A DNA stretch of 64,000 bases from Bacteroidota bacterium (lineage in GTDB: Bacteria > Bacteroidota > Bacteroidia > Bacteroidales > Bacteroidaceae). Each line of letters starts with the position of its first letter. Positions within the stretch are counted from its first letter, which is position 1. This document shows positions 1 through 9,125 of the stretch, piece after piece. The notes beneath the pieces were generated by a model, which saw only the letters and a program-made list of their open reading frames with translations, did not search any database and had not been told where the DNA came from. The stretch spans positions 1 through 64,000 of the forward strand of contig JAFABV010000008.1 of the NCBI GenBank assembly GCA_023425865.1. Reading direction: 5' to 3'. The position numbers and the translations under genes were made by a program.

Positions 1-30
1 TTGCTTCAATGTCAAATACAACGCACATTT

Positions 31-121
31 TTTAGCGGACAGCCGAGATAAGAATCCGCAAGGGGGCTTGTCAAACGTCCAAATCCGTAAAAATGGGGTG
101 AAAGATATGTTTAGCGGACAG
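31..121. repeat. Two direct copies of TTTAGCGGACAG
   Basis: The 12-base string TTTAGCGGACAG occurs at 31-42 and again at 110-121, in the leader region of the first gene. A related but inverted arrangement (TTTTTTAG followed by TGTCCGC, then GCGGATTCTT) occurs upstream of secA at about 37,401-37,457, and AAGAATCCGC is present at 50-59. This suggests a dispersed intergenic motif. No function is assigned. Confidence 0.4.
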
Positions 122-155
122 TAATAAATCTTTTACAGACAAACACACCACCATC

Positions 156-764
156 ATGACCTACCGGAATATCATATTTGACGCGGGCAACGTGCTCGTT
201 ACACTCGACGAGGACGCCTCGATGAAAGCCTTTCAGGCATTGGGATTAGGCAAAGCAGACCATGTGCGCGAGCACCCGGAATTACTGAAAATGTTTCAGG
301 CCATGGGGCTTGGACAGATTACCAACCAAACGTTCTTCGATGGTTTTCGACGTCTTGTCAACCCCAACGCCACCGACAGGCAGATTGCCGACGCCACGAA
401 TGCCATGATGGTAGAGATACCGGAGGTAAAGAAACGTAAGCTGCTGCAACTGCGTGACGAGGGCTATCATACTTACCTGCTGAGCAACACCATCGACCTG
501 CACTGGCAATATTGCGTAGACGTGCTGTTTCGCATGGGGCAGTACACGGTAGACGATTACTTCGACAGCGTTTTCGTATCCCAGGAAATGGGTATCAAGA
601 AGCCCAGCGACGAAATCTTCCAGGCTGTTATCCGTGAGGCCGACATACGCCCCGAGGACACGCTCTTCATCGATGACTTGGAGGTAAACTGTGAGGCCGC
701 CGAGCGCAACGGCATACATGCTTTCCTGAACAAGCGGTTAGACGACTGGCTTGCCCTGTTCTGA
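156..764 (+). CDS. HAD family hydrolase (subfamily IA, glucose-1-phosphatase/YihX-like)
   Basis: This is a 202-residue cytosolic phosphatase-like protein of the haloacid dehalogenase superfamily. Motif I near the N-terminus reads FDAGNV, the D-x-G-N form seen in YihX-type sugar phosphatases rather than the usual DxDGT. Motif II is LLSN at about residue 110. Motif III is the GIKKPS lysine at about 148. Motif IV is LFIDDLEVNCEAA at about 170. The helical cap lies between motifs I and II, as in subfamily IA. The length is normal for the family. The substrate cannot be told from sequence, but sugar phosphates such as glucose-1-phosphate are typical. It stands alone on the plus strand and converges on the TonB receptor gene. 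Confidence 0.85.
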   Translation: MTYRNIIFDAGNVLVTLDEDASMKAFQALGLGKADHVREHPELLKMFQAMGLGQITNQTFFDGFRRLVNPNATDRQIADATNAMMVEIPEVKKRKLLQLRDEGYHTYLLSNTIDLHWQYCVDVLFRMGQYTVDDYFDSVFVSQEMGIKKPSDEIFQAVIREADIRPEDTLFIDDLEVNCEAAERNGIHAFLNKRLDDWLALF

Positions 765-842
765 CAATGCCCGCGACGGCCGTTGTCAACATGCCTCGCA
801 CACTGTCACGGGCGATAACCAACGCATGCCCATGACGCAAAT

Positions 843-880
843 GAGCCGCCGAGAAATCACTTCCCGAGCGGCTCTTCAAA
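843..880. terminator. Hairpin between convergent genes
   Basis: The inverted repeat GAGCCGC (843-849) / GCGGCTC (868-874) lies between the HAD gene and the end of the convergent TonB receptor gene. The trailing T run is poor (TTCAAA), so termination strength is uncertain. Confidence 0.45.
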
Positions 881-905
881 TATCTAACAGTTAAATAATA
901 GGCGC

Positions 906-3311
906 TTAAAAATGTATCTTGACGTCGGCACCCATCTGGAAAGGGTTGCCGCGCTGCGCGAACCAATGTGCGGCACCTGTGGCACCGCTGCTCACGGCAA
1001 ACACGTTGTAACGGGTGTCGGTGAGGTTGCGCCCCCAAACATTGAGTTTTACCCGACCGAAATCGATGCCCAAGTGGGCGCCCAACACCGCGTACATCTT
1101 CTGGCTTAGGGTATTGGCCTCGTCCCAGTAGGTCTTGCCCTGGGCGGTGACATTGGCGCCGACGGTGACGCTGCGAAGGAAACAGGAGGTGAGGTCGAAA
1201 CGATAGTCGGCACTCGCGGCAACGCTGTGTTCAGGCACAAACGGCACACGCTTGTCGTGATAGTCCACTAAGGTGTTTGTGCCGTTCACCGTCACCGAGT
1301 CTGTATACTCGTCAAACACGGCGTGGGTGAATCCGTAGTTCACCGTCCAGTCGAAGTGATTGTCGAAGGCATGGCCGCGCAGCGTGGCCTCGATGCCGCA
1401 ACTGTAGCTCTTGCCCGCGTTGGTCATCATGCGACCAAATCCGTAGTTGCCTGCCATCTGCGAGAGCTGCTGGTTCCTGATTTGCATATAGAAGGCGGCC
1501 AAGTCGAGCTGTACGCTATGGCCGAAGAGGTTGAGGTGTGTTCCCACCTCATAATTCCAACTGGTCTCTGGCTTGTAAGCGATGGTGGCGTTTACGTTTT
1601 TGTAGTCGGCCTCGGTATGGGGCACGGCATAGTCGCCACGGGCTGAACTGTTGTTCTGGAGTTCGGCTTGCAGAATATCGGAGAACATCTGGATGTTGTA
1701 TCCACCGGCACGATAGCCCTTGCTCACCGTGGCATAGATGTTACTGCCATTCGCGGCGATGCGATAAGTGAGTCCAAACTTAGGCAGGAGCTGGTCAAAA
1801 TGGTTGTGGCCACGGCTGTCTAAAAGCGATGACACCGTTACCTCGGCGTGTTGTCCCATGACGTCGGCCACCGATTTCATCGCGCCAGAAGTATTGTAGG
1901 TGATGCCTACGTAGTCGTAGTCATAACGCAGGCCAATGGTGGCGGTCAGGCGTGAGGTGATATCGAAGTTCGACTCGTGATAGAAGCCCAGGTTGCTGGT
2001 GGGCGTACGGAATGTGCCGGGCACATCGTACATATCTGCGGTGAGCGACACGCCACCCGCGCGGGCAATGGTGGCGGCGGCCATCTGGGCGGCAACCTCA
2101 GGCGAGAGGCCTGTGGCCATGAAACGGCCAGCCATCGAATTGACCATGGCGTCATACATGGCAGTCTCGATGGTCTTGCCCAAGAACGCGTCCATAGCTG
2201 AATTGAAGCCTACGTTGGTGCCGGTCTTCAGCCATGAGAATCCGCCAAAGACACCCGTGGTCCAATGCCAGAAGCCCCCCACCGGACGCGTGCTTCGCAA
2301 CGTAAACTCCTGGGTAAAGGAGTTTTGGAGCTGCTGCTGAAACATGGTCATGTAATTCTCGGGCATATAGTCAATGTCCATGTCCATGTGATCTTTGAGA
2401 TACTGGTAACTCGAAGTGGAATTGAAATCGAAGCCGTTGGCATGGAAAGTGAGGTTGAGCCCCGTGTTAAACATGTTTCGGCGATACTTGTTGGGCTGGT
2501 CGGTATTGGGCTGGGTGGCAAAGCCTTCGGCATCGAGTACGCCGTAAGGGAATCCGTTCTGGTGGGTGTACTGGTAGTCGGCCAGGAAATTGATGTCCCA
2601 ACGCTGGGTGGGACGGAACACGAACTTCAGGCGCCCTCCAGCCTCATCGTAGTTGTCGGCACGCTTACCCGTGGCGATATTTTTGAAGAATCCGTTCTGT
2701 CCGTCGTAGAAAGCGGCCAACGAGAAAGCCAGTTTGTTGGATACCTTATGGAAATGCGACACTTCCACATTGCGGTAGAAACACGAGCCGGCGCCCAGAC
2801 TGATGTCTGTGCCCTGATAATCCATGGGGTTTTGGGTGTAGATACGCACAAGTCCGCCCTCGGTATTCAGACCGTAAAGCGTGCCTTGGGCACCGCGCAA
2901 CACGTCGACGCGCGCCAAATTATAAATATGTGTGTTGAAGGCCGACTTGCTCAGCAGGGGGAGATTGTCGACATAGATGCCTACAGCCGGAGAATTTACA
3001 CGCGAGCCTATACCCCGGACATACATGGCCGATGTATATCGCGAACCGTAGTTGGGCATACTGAAGTTGGGCACATAAACCGAAAGCTCGCGCAGGTCGC
3101 GGGCGCTCAAGGCCTCTGCGTCGGCACCTGAGAACATGGAGGAGCTGATAGGCTGTAAGCGAAGGCGATACTGTTCCTTGGGCTGTTTAATGACAACAAC
3201 CTCGTCGAGGTCGTACACGCGCGACGAGTCGTTGAGATTTTTCGGGGCAGCTAACGCTGTCTGCACACCTCCGGCCATCACAGCCAAAGCGAAAAGCATT
3301 AATCTAATCAT
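906..3311 (-). CDS. TonB-dependent outer membrane receptor
   Basis: This is an outer-membrane beta-barrel of about 801 residues that would import a ligand (siderophore, cofactor or glycan) using TonB energy. The chosen start (ATG at 3311) gives a clear signal peptide, MIRLMLFALAVMAGGVQTALA. A plug domain follows at about residues 55-160, with the typical strings VRGIGSRVNSPAVGIYVDNLP and RVDVLRGAQGTLYG. The C-terminal barrel ends in a strand with terminal Phe (ADVKIHF), as expected for assembly by the BAM machinery. There is no N-terminal carboxypeptidase-like extension and no neighbouring SusD, so it is not a SusCD glycan transporter. A well-formed promoter sits 50-80 bp upstream. The ligand is unknown. 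Confidence 0.9.
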   Translation of the reverse strand: MIRLMLFALAVMAGGVQTALAAPKNLNDSSRVYDLDEVVVIKQPKEQYRLRLQPISSSMFSGADAEALSARDLRELSVYVPNFSMPNYGSRYTSAMYVRGIGSRVNSPAVGIYVDNLPLLSKSAFNTHIYNLARVDVLRGAQGTLYGLNTEGGLVRIYTQNPMDYQGTDISLGAGSCFYRNVEVSHFHKVSNKLAFSLAAFYDGQNGFFKNIATGKRADNYDEAGGRLKFVFRPTQRWDINFLADYQYTHQNGFPYGVLDAEGFATQPNTDQPNKYRRNMFNTGLNLTFHANGFDFNSTSSYQYLKDHMDMDIDYMPENYMTMFQQQLQNSFTQEFTLRSTRPVGGFWHWTTGVFGGFSWLKTGTNVGFNSAMDAFLGKTIETAMYDAMVNSMAGRFMATGLSPEVAAQMAAATIARAGGVSLTADMYDVPGTFRTPTSNLGFYHESNFDITSRLTATIGLRYDYDYVGITYNTSGAMKSVADVMGQHAEVTVSSLLDSRGHNHFDQLLPKFGLTYRIAANGSNIYATVSKGYRAGGYNIQMFSDILQAELQNNSSARGDYAVPHTEADYKNVNATIAYKPETSWNYEVGTHLNLFGHSVQLDLAAFYMQIRNQQLSQMAGNYGFGRMMTNAGKSYSCGIEATLRGHAFDNHFDWTVNYGFTHAVFDEYTDSVTVNGTNTLVDYHDKRVPFVPEHSVAASADYRFDLTSCFLRSVTVGANVTAQGKTYWDEANTLSQKMYAVLGAHLGIDFGRVKLNVWGRNLTDTRYNVFAVSSGATGAAHWFAQRGNPFQMGADVKIHF

Positions 3312-3359
3312 ATCAAAATAAGTAATCAAATATCTCTGTTAACATTATGTTTTCGTATG

Positions 3360-3391
3360 CAAAAGTACGGCTAATCGCTGTATTTAACAAT
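3360..3391 (-). promoter_or_regulatory. Promoter of the TonB-dependent receptor gene
   Basis: On the minus strand the -7 box TACTTTTG (plus CAAAAGTA, 3360-3367) is preceded, after 20 bp, by a -33 TTG (plus CAA, 3388-3390). This matches the Bacteroidetes primary-sigma consensus and predicts a leader of about 45 nt before the ATG at 3311. No riboswitch-sized leader is present. Confidence 0.7.
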
Positions 3392-3480
3392 CCTCATTTC
3401 TAATGAAATTGTATGTAAAAGAGACAATGATTACTCCCCGCGGCCCTCACGGCCACCTCTCAGGCGCTTCCGGCGACCTG

Positions 3481-4194
3481 TCACCTCACCACCGTTGCCC
3501 TCACAATGCGCACGTCGGCAAGGGGGCGGTCGCGGTCATCGACTTCCACATGGTTGATGTCGCGCACAACCTCCATACCCTCTACCACTTCGCCAAACAC
3601 CGTGTAGGTGCCGTCCAGGTGCGGACTGCCGCCATGTTCCATATAGCTTTGACGAATTTCGGGCGTGAACTTGACTTTGCCACCGGTAATGGAGTCGAGG
3701 CGTACCTGTATGCGGTCGAGGGCCTTGGGGCCGTAGTCGTAGCCATAGACAATATAAAACTGCGACGCAGACGACCTGTGCTCGGGGTTAACACGGTCGC
3801 CCTCACGGGCCGCTGCCAATGCGCCCCGCTTATGAAAATACTTGGGATACACAATCTCGGCGGGCAGGGTGTAGCCGGGATCATAGTCACCCACCTCAGT
3901 GTCTGGCATGGCGTGGCGGGTGGTGGAGTCGCCGGTCTGAATCATAAAGTCGGAAATGACACGGTGCCACAGTATGCCGTCATAGTACCCAGCCCTCACC
4001 AAGCGAAGGAAATTGTCACGGTGCAGCGGTGTCTCATTGTAGAGCTCTACCGTGATGTCACCCTTACTCGTCTGCAAAAGCACCCGATGCCTCACCGTGG
4101 TATCAACGGCAGTGGCCTGATTATCGGTGTGTTGTGCCATCGCGCCCAACTGCGCAAGACACAACATCAGCATGATTAAACCTTTTCTCATCAT
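3481..4194 (-). CDS. Secreted cyclophilin-type peptidylprolyl isomerase
   Basis: This is a cyclophilin-fold prolyl cis-trans isomerase of 237 residues that would assist folding of exported proteins. The N-terminus MMRKGLIMLMLCLAQLGAMAQ is a signal peptide. The cyclophilin core starts at about residue 45 (VLLQTSKGDITVELYNETPLHRDNF). The usual core segments YYDGILWHRVISDFMIQTGD and DGTYTVFGEVVEGMEVV are present. An insert of about 40 residues (AEIVYPKYFHKRGALAAAREGDRVNPEHRSS, split around position 120) is typical of Bacteroidetes versions. I chose ATG 4194 because it starts the signal peptide; an in-frame ATG at 4248 also exists. Upstream lies an AT-rich divergent region with a hairpin. Confidence 0.88.
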   Translation of the reverse strand: MMRKGLIMLMLCLAQLGAMAQHTDNQATAVDTTVRHRVLLQTSKGDITVELYNETPLHRDNFLRLVRAGYYDGILWHRVISDFMIQTGDSTTRHAMPDTEVGDYDPGYTLPAEIVYPKYFHKRGALAAAREGDRVNPEHRSSASQFYIVYGYDYGPKALDRIQVRLDSITGGKVKFTPEIRQSYMEHGGSPHLDGTYTVFGEVVEGMEVVRDINHVEVDDRDRPLADVRIVRATVVR

Positions 4195-4217
4195 CGTTTT
4201 CACACTTATTATTATAA

Positions 4218-4271
4218 TAGGTAAAGGTAATATAATTTCCTTTACCATTGTCCTTTTCTTCCACAAAAATA
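4218..4271 (-). promoter_or_regulatory. Cyclophilin gene -7 box and leader hairpin
   Basis: The plus-strand string CAAAAATA (4264-4271) is a minus-strand TATTTTTG -7 box. Between it and the start codon is a perfect 8-bp inverted repeat, GGTAAAGG (4218-4225) / CCTTTACC (4237-4244), with an 11-nt loop. It would form in the 5' leader. No clear -33 box is visible. Confidence 0.45.
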
Positions 4272-4311
4272 TTAAATTTTATAATAATAAAGACTTGATA
4301 AACGTTTTCTT

Positions 4312-4342
4312 TTTGTTGTTTAAGATAAATGATATAAATTTG
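4312..4342 (+). promoter_or_regulatory. Promoter of the efflux operon
   Basis: TTTG at 4312-4315 and TAAATTTG at 4335-4342 with a 19-bp spacer match the Bacteroidetes -33/-7 consensus. They lie about 70 bp before the first gene of the coiled-coil/TolC/HlyD/permease operon. Confidence 0.65.
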
Positions 4343-4414
4343 CAAGCATTATGTTAATTCATCAGCGTCTTATCAAACTGACGTTAGGGTAACCCATCAA
4401 GAACAGTTGACACA

Positions 4415-5287
4415 ATGAACAAGAAAATCCTTATCCCCCTTATCCTCGTGATACTCCTGCTGGCAGGAGGCGCTGCTTGGCTCTATATCAGTCTCGACAA
4501 GCAGAAAAAGGCTAACCAAGAAATGGCCGAACTGGCAGAACTCGACAAGAAGGAGATGGAGAATGAGTACCAGCAATTTGCCAACCAGTACAGTGAGATG
4601 AAGACGCAAATCAACAACGACTCCATCGTGGCGCAGCTCACCCGCGAGCAAGAGCGTACACAGCAACTGCTGCGCGAGCTCAAAGAGACCAAGAGCACCG
4701 ATGCCCGCGAGATTGCCCGACTGAAGAAGGAACTGGCTACAGTGCGTGCGGTGCTGCGCAGCTACGTGCTGGAGATTGACTCGCTGAACCGCCTGAACCA
4801 GAACTTGACGGCTGAGAACACACGTATCAAAGGGCAGTATGAGGAGGCCAACAAGCAGATTGCAGGCTTGAGCACCGAGAAGCAGAGCCTGTCAGACAAG
4901 GTGGCCATTGCCGCCCAACTCGATGCCACGGGCATCAATCTCATGCTGCTCGACAAGAGAGGGAAGTCTACCTCCAAGCTTCGCAAGGCCAAGAGATTCC
5001 AACTCAACTTTGCTCTGGCCAAGAATGTCACGGCACAAAGTGGCATGAAAACGGTGTATGTGCGCCTGAATACGCCCACGGGGGCGCTATTGGGCAATGC
5101 CGGAACATTCAACTATGAAAACAAGTCACTCGACTGTTCGATGAAGAAGATGGTGGAATATGGCGGCAACGAAACACCGATGACACTCTACTGTGACATC
5201 AACCAGGCCATCGATGGCGGCACCTACAGGGTGAGCATCTTTGTCGATGGCAACCTCATTGGGAGCAAATCCTTTACTTTTGAGTAA
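4415..5287 (+). CDS. Membrane-anchored coiled-coil protein of the efflux operon
   Basis: This is a 290-residue protein that I cannot place in a named family. It has a single N-terminal membrane anchor (residues 5-26, ILIPLILVILLLAGGAAWLY), then a heptad-rich coiled coil to about residue 170 (many E/K/L/Q repeats). A compact C-terminal beta-rich domain covers about 180-290 and ends TYRVSIFVDGNLIGSKSFTFE. That topology places the coiled coil and C-terminal domain in the periplasm. It is the first gene of a unidirectional cluster with tolC and hlyD (14-bp gap to tolC), so a structural or regulatory role at the efflux complex is a reasonable inference, not shown. Confidence 0.75.
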   Translation: MNKKILIPLILVILLLAGGAAWLYISLDKQKKANQEMAELAELDKKEMENEYQQFANQYSEMKTQINNDSIVAQLTREQERTQQLLRELKETKSTDAREIARLKKELATVRAVLRSYVLEIDSLNRLNQNLTAENTRIKGQYEEANKQIAGLSTEKQSLSDKVAIAAQLDATGINLMLLDKRGKSTSKLRKAKRFQLNFALAKNVTAQSGMKTVYVRLNTPTGALLGNAGTFNYENKSLDCSMKKMVEYGGNETPMTLYCDINQAIDGGTYRVSIFVDGNLIGSKSFTFE

Positions 5288-5301
5288 CTAAACGATAAGC
5301 A

Positions 5302-6819
5302 ATGATCAGAAAGTTAGTATGTCTATTCTTGTTACTGGGTGGCACGACGGTCAGTCGCGCCCAGCTCATACTGACGCTTGACAGCTGCCGGGCCATGGCC
5401 CTGCATAACAACAAGCAGATCAATGTGGCACGGTTAGGCAAGGATGTGGCGATAAACGTGCGCAAGGCAACGCGCACCAAGTACCTGCCCAAGGTGGACG
5501 CCGTAGCGGGATACGAGTATTTCAGCCGTGAAATCAGCATCCTGAACAACAGCCAGAAATCAATGCTGAGCAACATCGGCACGGCCGGACTGCAACAGGT
5601 GGGCACCAACTTGGGGAACATCGTGGGCGACCAGCTCACCGGACTGGTGCAGCAGGGCGCGCTCTCACAGCAACAGGCACAGCAGATTGGCGCGCTGATG
5701 CAGCAAGCCAGCAACGGTCCTATCGCACAGTATCTGGGCACGATGGGCAATTCCATCGGCCAGCAGATTGTCGATGCCTTCCGCACCGATACGCACAACA
5801 TGTTTGGCGGGGCGGTCATGCTACGCCAACCGATTTACATGGGTGGCGCCATCAGGGTGGCCAACCGCATGGCCGACATCTTTGAAAACATGGCCGACAA
5901 CGATATTGACCGTAAGACACAGACCACGCTCTACAACATTGACCAGGCGTACTGGACGGTGGTATCGCTCAAAGAAAAGCAGAAACTCGCCAACAGCTAC
6001 CGCGATTTGGTGCAGAAACTCGACGACGACGTGCAAAAGATGATACGCGAAGGCGTCGCCACTCGTGCCGACGGACTGAAGGTAGACGTGAAGGTGAACG
6101 AGGCCGACATGCAGATCGCGCAGGTGGAAGACGGTCTGGCGTTGGCCAAAATGCTGCTCTGCCAACTATGCGGCCTGCCTATGGACCAGGACATCATCCT
6201 TGCCGACGAGGGCAGAGAACAGCTGAACGTCGTCAACGCAACCGACACTTACGCCCCCGACTCCACCCTATCCTCCCGCCCCGAACTGCGAATGCTTCAG
6301 AATACAGTAGACCTGAGTCGGGAAAACACCAAGCTGGTGCGCGCCGAATATCTGCCCCACGTGGCCCTGACAGGCGGATACATGATCTCCAACCCCAACG
6401 TATTCAACGGATTCCAGAAGAAATTCTCCGGTGTATGGAATATCGGAGTAATGGTTCAGGTGCCGGTGTGGTCATGGTTTGAAGGAACGTACAAGGTAAG
6501 GGCGGCCAAGGCTGCCACCACCATGGCAGAGATGCAACTGAGCGATACCCGCGAGAAGATAAACCTGCAAGTTACCCAAAGCCGCTACAAAGTGCGCGAG
6601 GCGCGAAAGCGGCTCGACATGGCCCTCAAGAATATCAAGAGTGCCGAGGAAAACTTACGGTGCGCGCAAGTGGGCTTCCGCGAAGGTGTATTCCAAACCA
6701 CTGATGTCATGGCCGCGCAGACAGCGTGGCAGCAAGCGCAAAGCCAGAAGATTGACGCCGAAGTAGACGTACGCCTCAGTCAGGTGAACTTAGAGAAGGC
6801 GCTCGGCATTCTCAAGTAA
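5302..6819 (+). CDS. TolC family outer membrane efflux protein
   Basis: This is a 505-residue outer-membrane factor that forms the exit duct of a tripartite pump. The signal peptide (MIRKLVCLFLLLGGTTVSRAQ) is followed by two OEP repeats with long helices: residues about 25-270, and 300-505 with NLQVTQSRYKVREARKRLDMA. The segment from about 85 to 160 is rich in Gln, Gly and Asn, an enlarged loop compared with E. coli TolC. It precedes the HlyD-type adaptor gene by about 80 bp and follows the coiled-coil gene by 14 bp, which supports one operon. Confidence 0.9.
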   Translation: MIRKLVCLFLLLGGTTVSRAQLILTLDSCRAMALHNNKQINVARLGKDVAINVRKATRTKYLPKVDAVAGYEYFSREISILNNSQKSMLSNIGTAGLQQVGTNLGNIVGDQLTGLVQQGALSQQQAQQIGALMQQASNGPIAQYLGTMGNSIGQQIVDAFRTDTHNMFGGAVMLRQPIYMGGAIRVANRMADIFENMADNDIDRKTQTTLYNIDQAYWTVVSLKEKQKLANSYRDLVQKLDDDVQKMIREGVATRADGLKVDVKVNEADMQIAQVEDGLALAKMLLCQLCGLPMDQDIILADEGREQLNVVNATDTYAPDSTLSSRPELRMLQNTVDLSRENTKLVRAEYLPHVALTGGYMISNPNVFNGFQKKFSGVWNIGVMVQVPVWSWFEGTYKVRAAKAATTMAEMQLSDTREKINLQVTQSRYKVREARKRLDMALKNIKSAEENLRCAQVGFREGVFQTTDVMAAQTAWQQAQSQKIDAEVDVRLSQVNLEKALGILK

Positions 6820-6901
6820 GTGTTACAGGTTAGTCGGCTCAAAGAGCCTGCGTCTTTGTACAACAGATAACAAACAGAAAGAATTAAACAACAGCTATAT
6901 C

Positions 6902-7888
6902 ATGTCAGCTAAAACACAACATCGCAACATACTGCTGGCCGTCCTTGCTTTCGCCGCAGCCGTGGTCATCGTAGGGCTTATCGGATTCTTTATCTTAGGG
7001 AAAACCGATGAGACGATACAAGGCGAAGTGGATGTCTCCGAGTTCCGGGTAAGCAGCAAGCTCCCGGGAAGAGTCGTGGAACTTCGTGTTAAGGAAGGCG
7101 ACTATGTGCATGTTGGCGACACACTGGCCATTCTCGAGGTTCCCGAGGCCAACGCACAGCAACGTGTGGCAGAGGCTGCCGAAGGCGCTACTCAGGCTAT
7201 CAGCAGCATGACCGAAGAGGGGGCGCGCAAAGAGCAGATCCGCAGTGCCTACCAGATGCTGCAACAGGCCAAGGCAGGCGAAGAGATTGCCAGGAAAAGC
7301 TACACCCGTATGCAAAACCTCTTCAACGAGGGAGTGATGTCGGCACAGAAGCGCGACGAGGCGCTGGCCGCCTACAAAGTGGCTGAAGCCCAGGTGCAGG
7401 TGCTGCAGAGCCAGTACGAGCTGGCGCTAAGCGGTGCCCGCAACCAAGAGAAGGAGGTGGCCCACAAGAACGAGCAAGCCGCCAAGAACGCCGTGGAGGT
7501 GGTGAAATCTCTGCTGAAAGAGACCGTGCAGGTGTCGTCGGTAGAAGGAGAGGTGAGCGATGTCTACCCCAAGGTAGGCGAACTCGTGGGCATGGGCTCG
7601 CCCATCATGAGTATCTCTATCCTCCACGACATCTGGGGCACGTTCAATGTACGCGAGGACCAACTCAAAGGACTGAAGATTGGCGACACCTTCAAGGCCT
7701 ACTCGCCAGCCTTCAACAAGGTTTTGGGCATGAAGGTATACTATATCAAGGACCAGGGTTCGTACGCCGTATGGAAGGCTACCAAGAGCAGCGGCCAGTA
7801 CGACCTGAAGACCTTTGAGGTGAAAGCCCGCTTCACCCAAAAACTCGACGGCCTGCGTCCGGGCATGTCGCTTGTAATTAAGGATTAG
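6902..7888 (+). CDS. HlyD family periplasmic adaptor (membrane fusion protein)
   Basis: This is a 328-residue adaptor linking inner-membrane permeases to TolC. One N-terminal transmembrane helix (about 11-33) is followed by the first lipoyl half-motif (FRVSSKLPGRVVELRVKEGDYVHVGDTLAILE, split around residue 60). A helical hairpin covers about 75-205. The second lipoyl half and a beta-barrel domain follow (GEVSDVYPKVGELVGMGSPI onward). It resembles YhiI/YbhG-type adaptors that work with ABC-2 permeases. The next gene begins 14 bp downstream, so they are co-transcribed. Confidence 0.9.
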   Translation: MSAKTQHRNILLAVLAFAAAVVIVGLIGFFILGKTDETIQGEVDVSEFRVSSKLPGRVVELRVKEGDYVHVGDTLAILEVPEANAQQRVAEAAEGATQAISSMTEEGARKEQIRSAYQMLQQAKAGEEIARKSYTRMQNLFNEGVMSAQKRDEALAAYKVAEAQVQVLQSQYELALSGARNQEKEVAHKNEQAAKNAVEVVKSLLKETVQVSSVEGEVSDVYPKVGELVGMGSPIMSISILHDIWGTFNVREDQLKGLKIGDTFKAYSPAFNKVLGMKVYYIKDQGSYAVWKATKSSGQYDLKTFEVKARFTQKLDGLRPGMSLVIKD

Positions 7889-7902
7889 CAACAAATTCTG
7901 GT

Positions 7903-9123
7903 TTGGATCAGAAAGACAACACATACTCACGTACCACTCGCCAACCCGGCTTGCGTTCTGCCTTGGCCAGCATTTGGCACATTGCCATAAGAGAGGTTGA
8001 CATGATGTGCAAGAACCCCATCTACGGCTTTTGCACAGTTGTCTTTCCCATCGTTGTCGTACTGTTTTTCACCACACTGATGGGCTCTGGCGTGCCTACA
8101 GACTTGCCCGTTGGCGTGGTCGACCAAGACAACACCGCCACGTCGAGGGCCATGATACGCAAACTCGATGCCTTCCAGACCACTCGCGTGGTGGGCAACT
8201 ATCCCAACATGAACGCGGCGCGAGAGGCCATCCAGCGCAACGAAATCTATGGTTTCCTGCTCATTCCCAAGGAAACCACCAGCGGACTGATGAATGGCAG
8301 CCAGCCCCGCATCTCGTTTTACTACAGCAATGTCACCATTGCCGCCGGTTCGATGATATTTCGCGACCTCAAGACCATTGCTTCCTTGGGGTCGGCACAG
8401 GTGGGAGCCGCCAAACTTGCCGCCATTGGCAAGACCAACGATGAGATACGCACCTTTCTCCAACCCATCACCATCGACCTGCACATGATCAACAATCCGT
8501 GGACCGATTACAACGTCTACCTCAGTGGTGTCATGGTTCCCACGGTACTGATACTCTTCATGTTCCTGCTCACGCCCTACAGTATTGGCACCGAACTCAA
8601 GTTCCACCGCTCACGGCAGTGGATCAAGATGGCGGGCGGCAACATACACATCGCCCTCATTGGCAAACTGCTTCCCATGACGCTCATTTCGCTGATTGTC
8701 ATCTACAGCTACGAGTTTTATGTATACTATTGCCTTGAGTTTCCCCATCCGGGTGGCGTAGTGCCCATGCTGGTCTTAGGATTTCTCACGGTGGCGGCAT
8801 GCCAGGGCTTCGGCGTCTTTGCCTACGGACTGATGCCCTCGCTGCGCATGTCGATGTCGGTGTGCTCGTTGTGGTCGGTCTTGGGCTTCTCATTGGCTGG
8901 CGCCACCTACCCGCTGTTTGCCATGGACGGCATGCTGCAAGCCATCGCCCAACTCATTCCCGCCCGTCATTACTACATGATATACCAGATTTGCATCTTC
9001 AACGGCTATCCGTTGAGTTATGCCTGGTTCAACATCCTCGCCATGGTCATCTTTGCCACCCTGCCCATCTGGGTGACGAAGAACATCAAACGGGCCATGC
9101 TGCTTTATACCTATATTCCTTAG
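7903..9123 (+). CDS. ABC-2 type transporter permease
   Basis: This is an inner-membrane exporter permease of up to 406 residues (YhhJ/YbhS-like). It has an N-terminal membrane helix (FCTVVFPIVVVLFFTTLMGS), a periplasmic domain starting DLPVGVVDQDNTATSRAM, and about five C-terminal helices. No ATG precedes residue 34 (8002), where translation would begin inside the family's conserved N-terminal region, so I use the TTG at 7903; TTG codons at 7951 and 7963 are alternatives. The start is therefore uncertain. The paralogous permease follows 2 bp after the stop codon, as in two-permease efflux cassettes. No ATPase gene is adjacent. Confidence 0.85.
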   Translation: MDQKDNTYSRTTRQPGLRSALASIWHIAIREVDMMCKNPIYGFCTVVFPIVVVLFFTTLMGSGVPTDLPVGVVDQDNTATSRAMIRKLDAFQTTRVVGNYPNMNAAREAIQRNEIYGFLLIPKETTSGLMNGSQPRISFYYSNVTIAAGSMIFRDLKTIASLGSAQVGAAKLAAIGKTNDEIRTFLQPITIDLHMINNPWTDYNVYLSGVMVPTVLILFMFLLTPYSIGTELKFHRSRQWIKMAGGNIHIALIGKLLPMTLISLIVIYSYEFYVYYCLEFPHPGGVVPMLVLGFLTVAACQGFGVFAYGLMPSLRMSMSVCSLWSVLGFSLAGATYPLFAMDGMLQAIAQLIPARHYYMIYQICIFNGYPLSYAWFNILAMVIFATLPIWVTKNIKRAMLLYTYIP

Positions 9124-9125
9124 CC

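Noticed and set aside
2265..3131. 288-codon plus-strand frame inside the TonB receptor gene
   Set aside because: Antisense to a well-supported outer membrane receptor; no domain, promoter or signal peptide of its own.
3403..4179. 258-codon plus-strand frame
   Set aside because: Antisense to the cyclophilin gene, which has full family motifs and a signal peptide.
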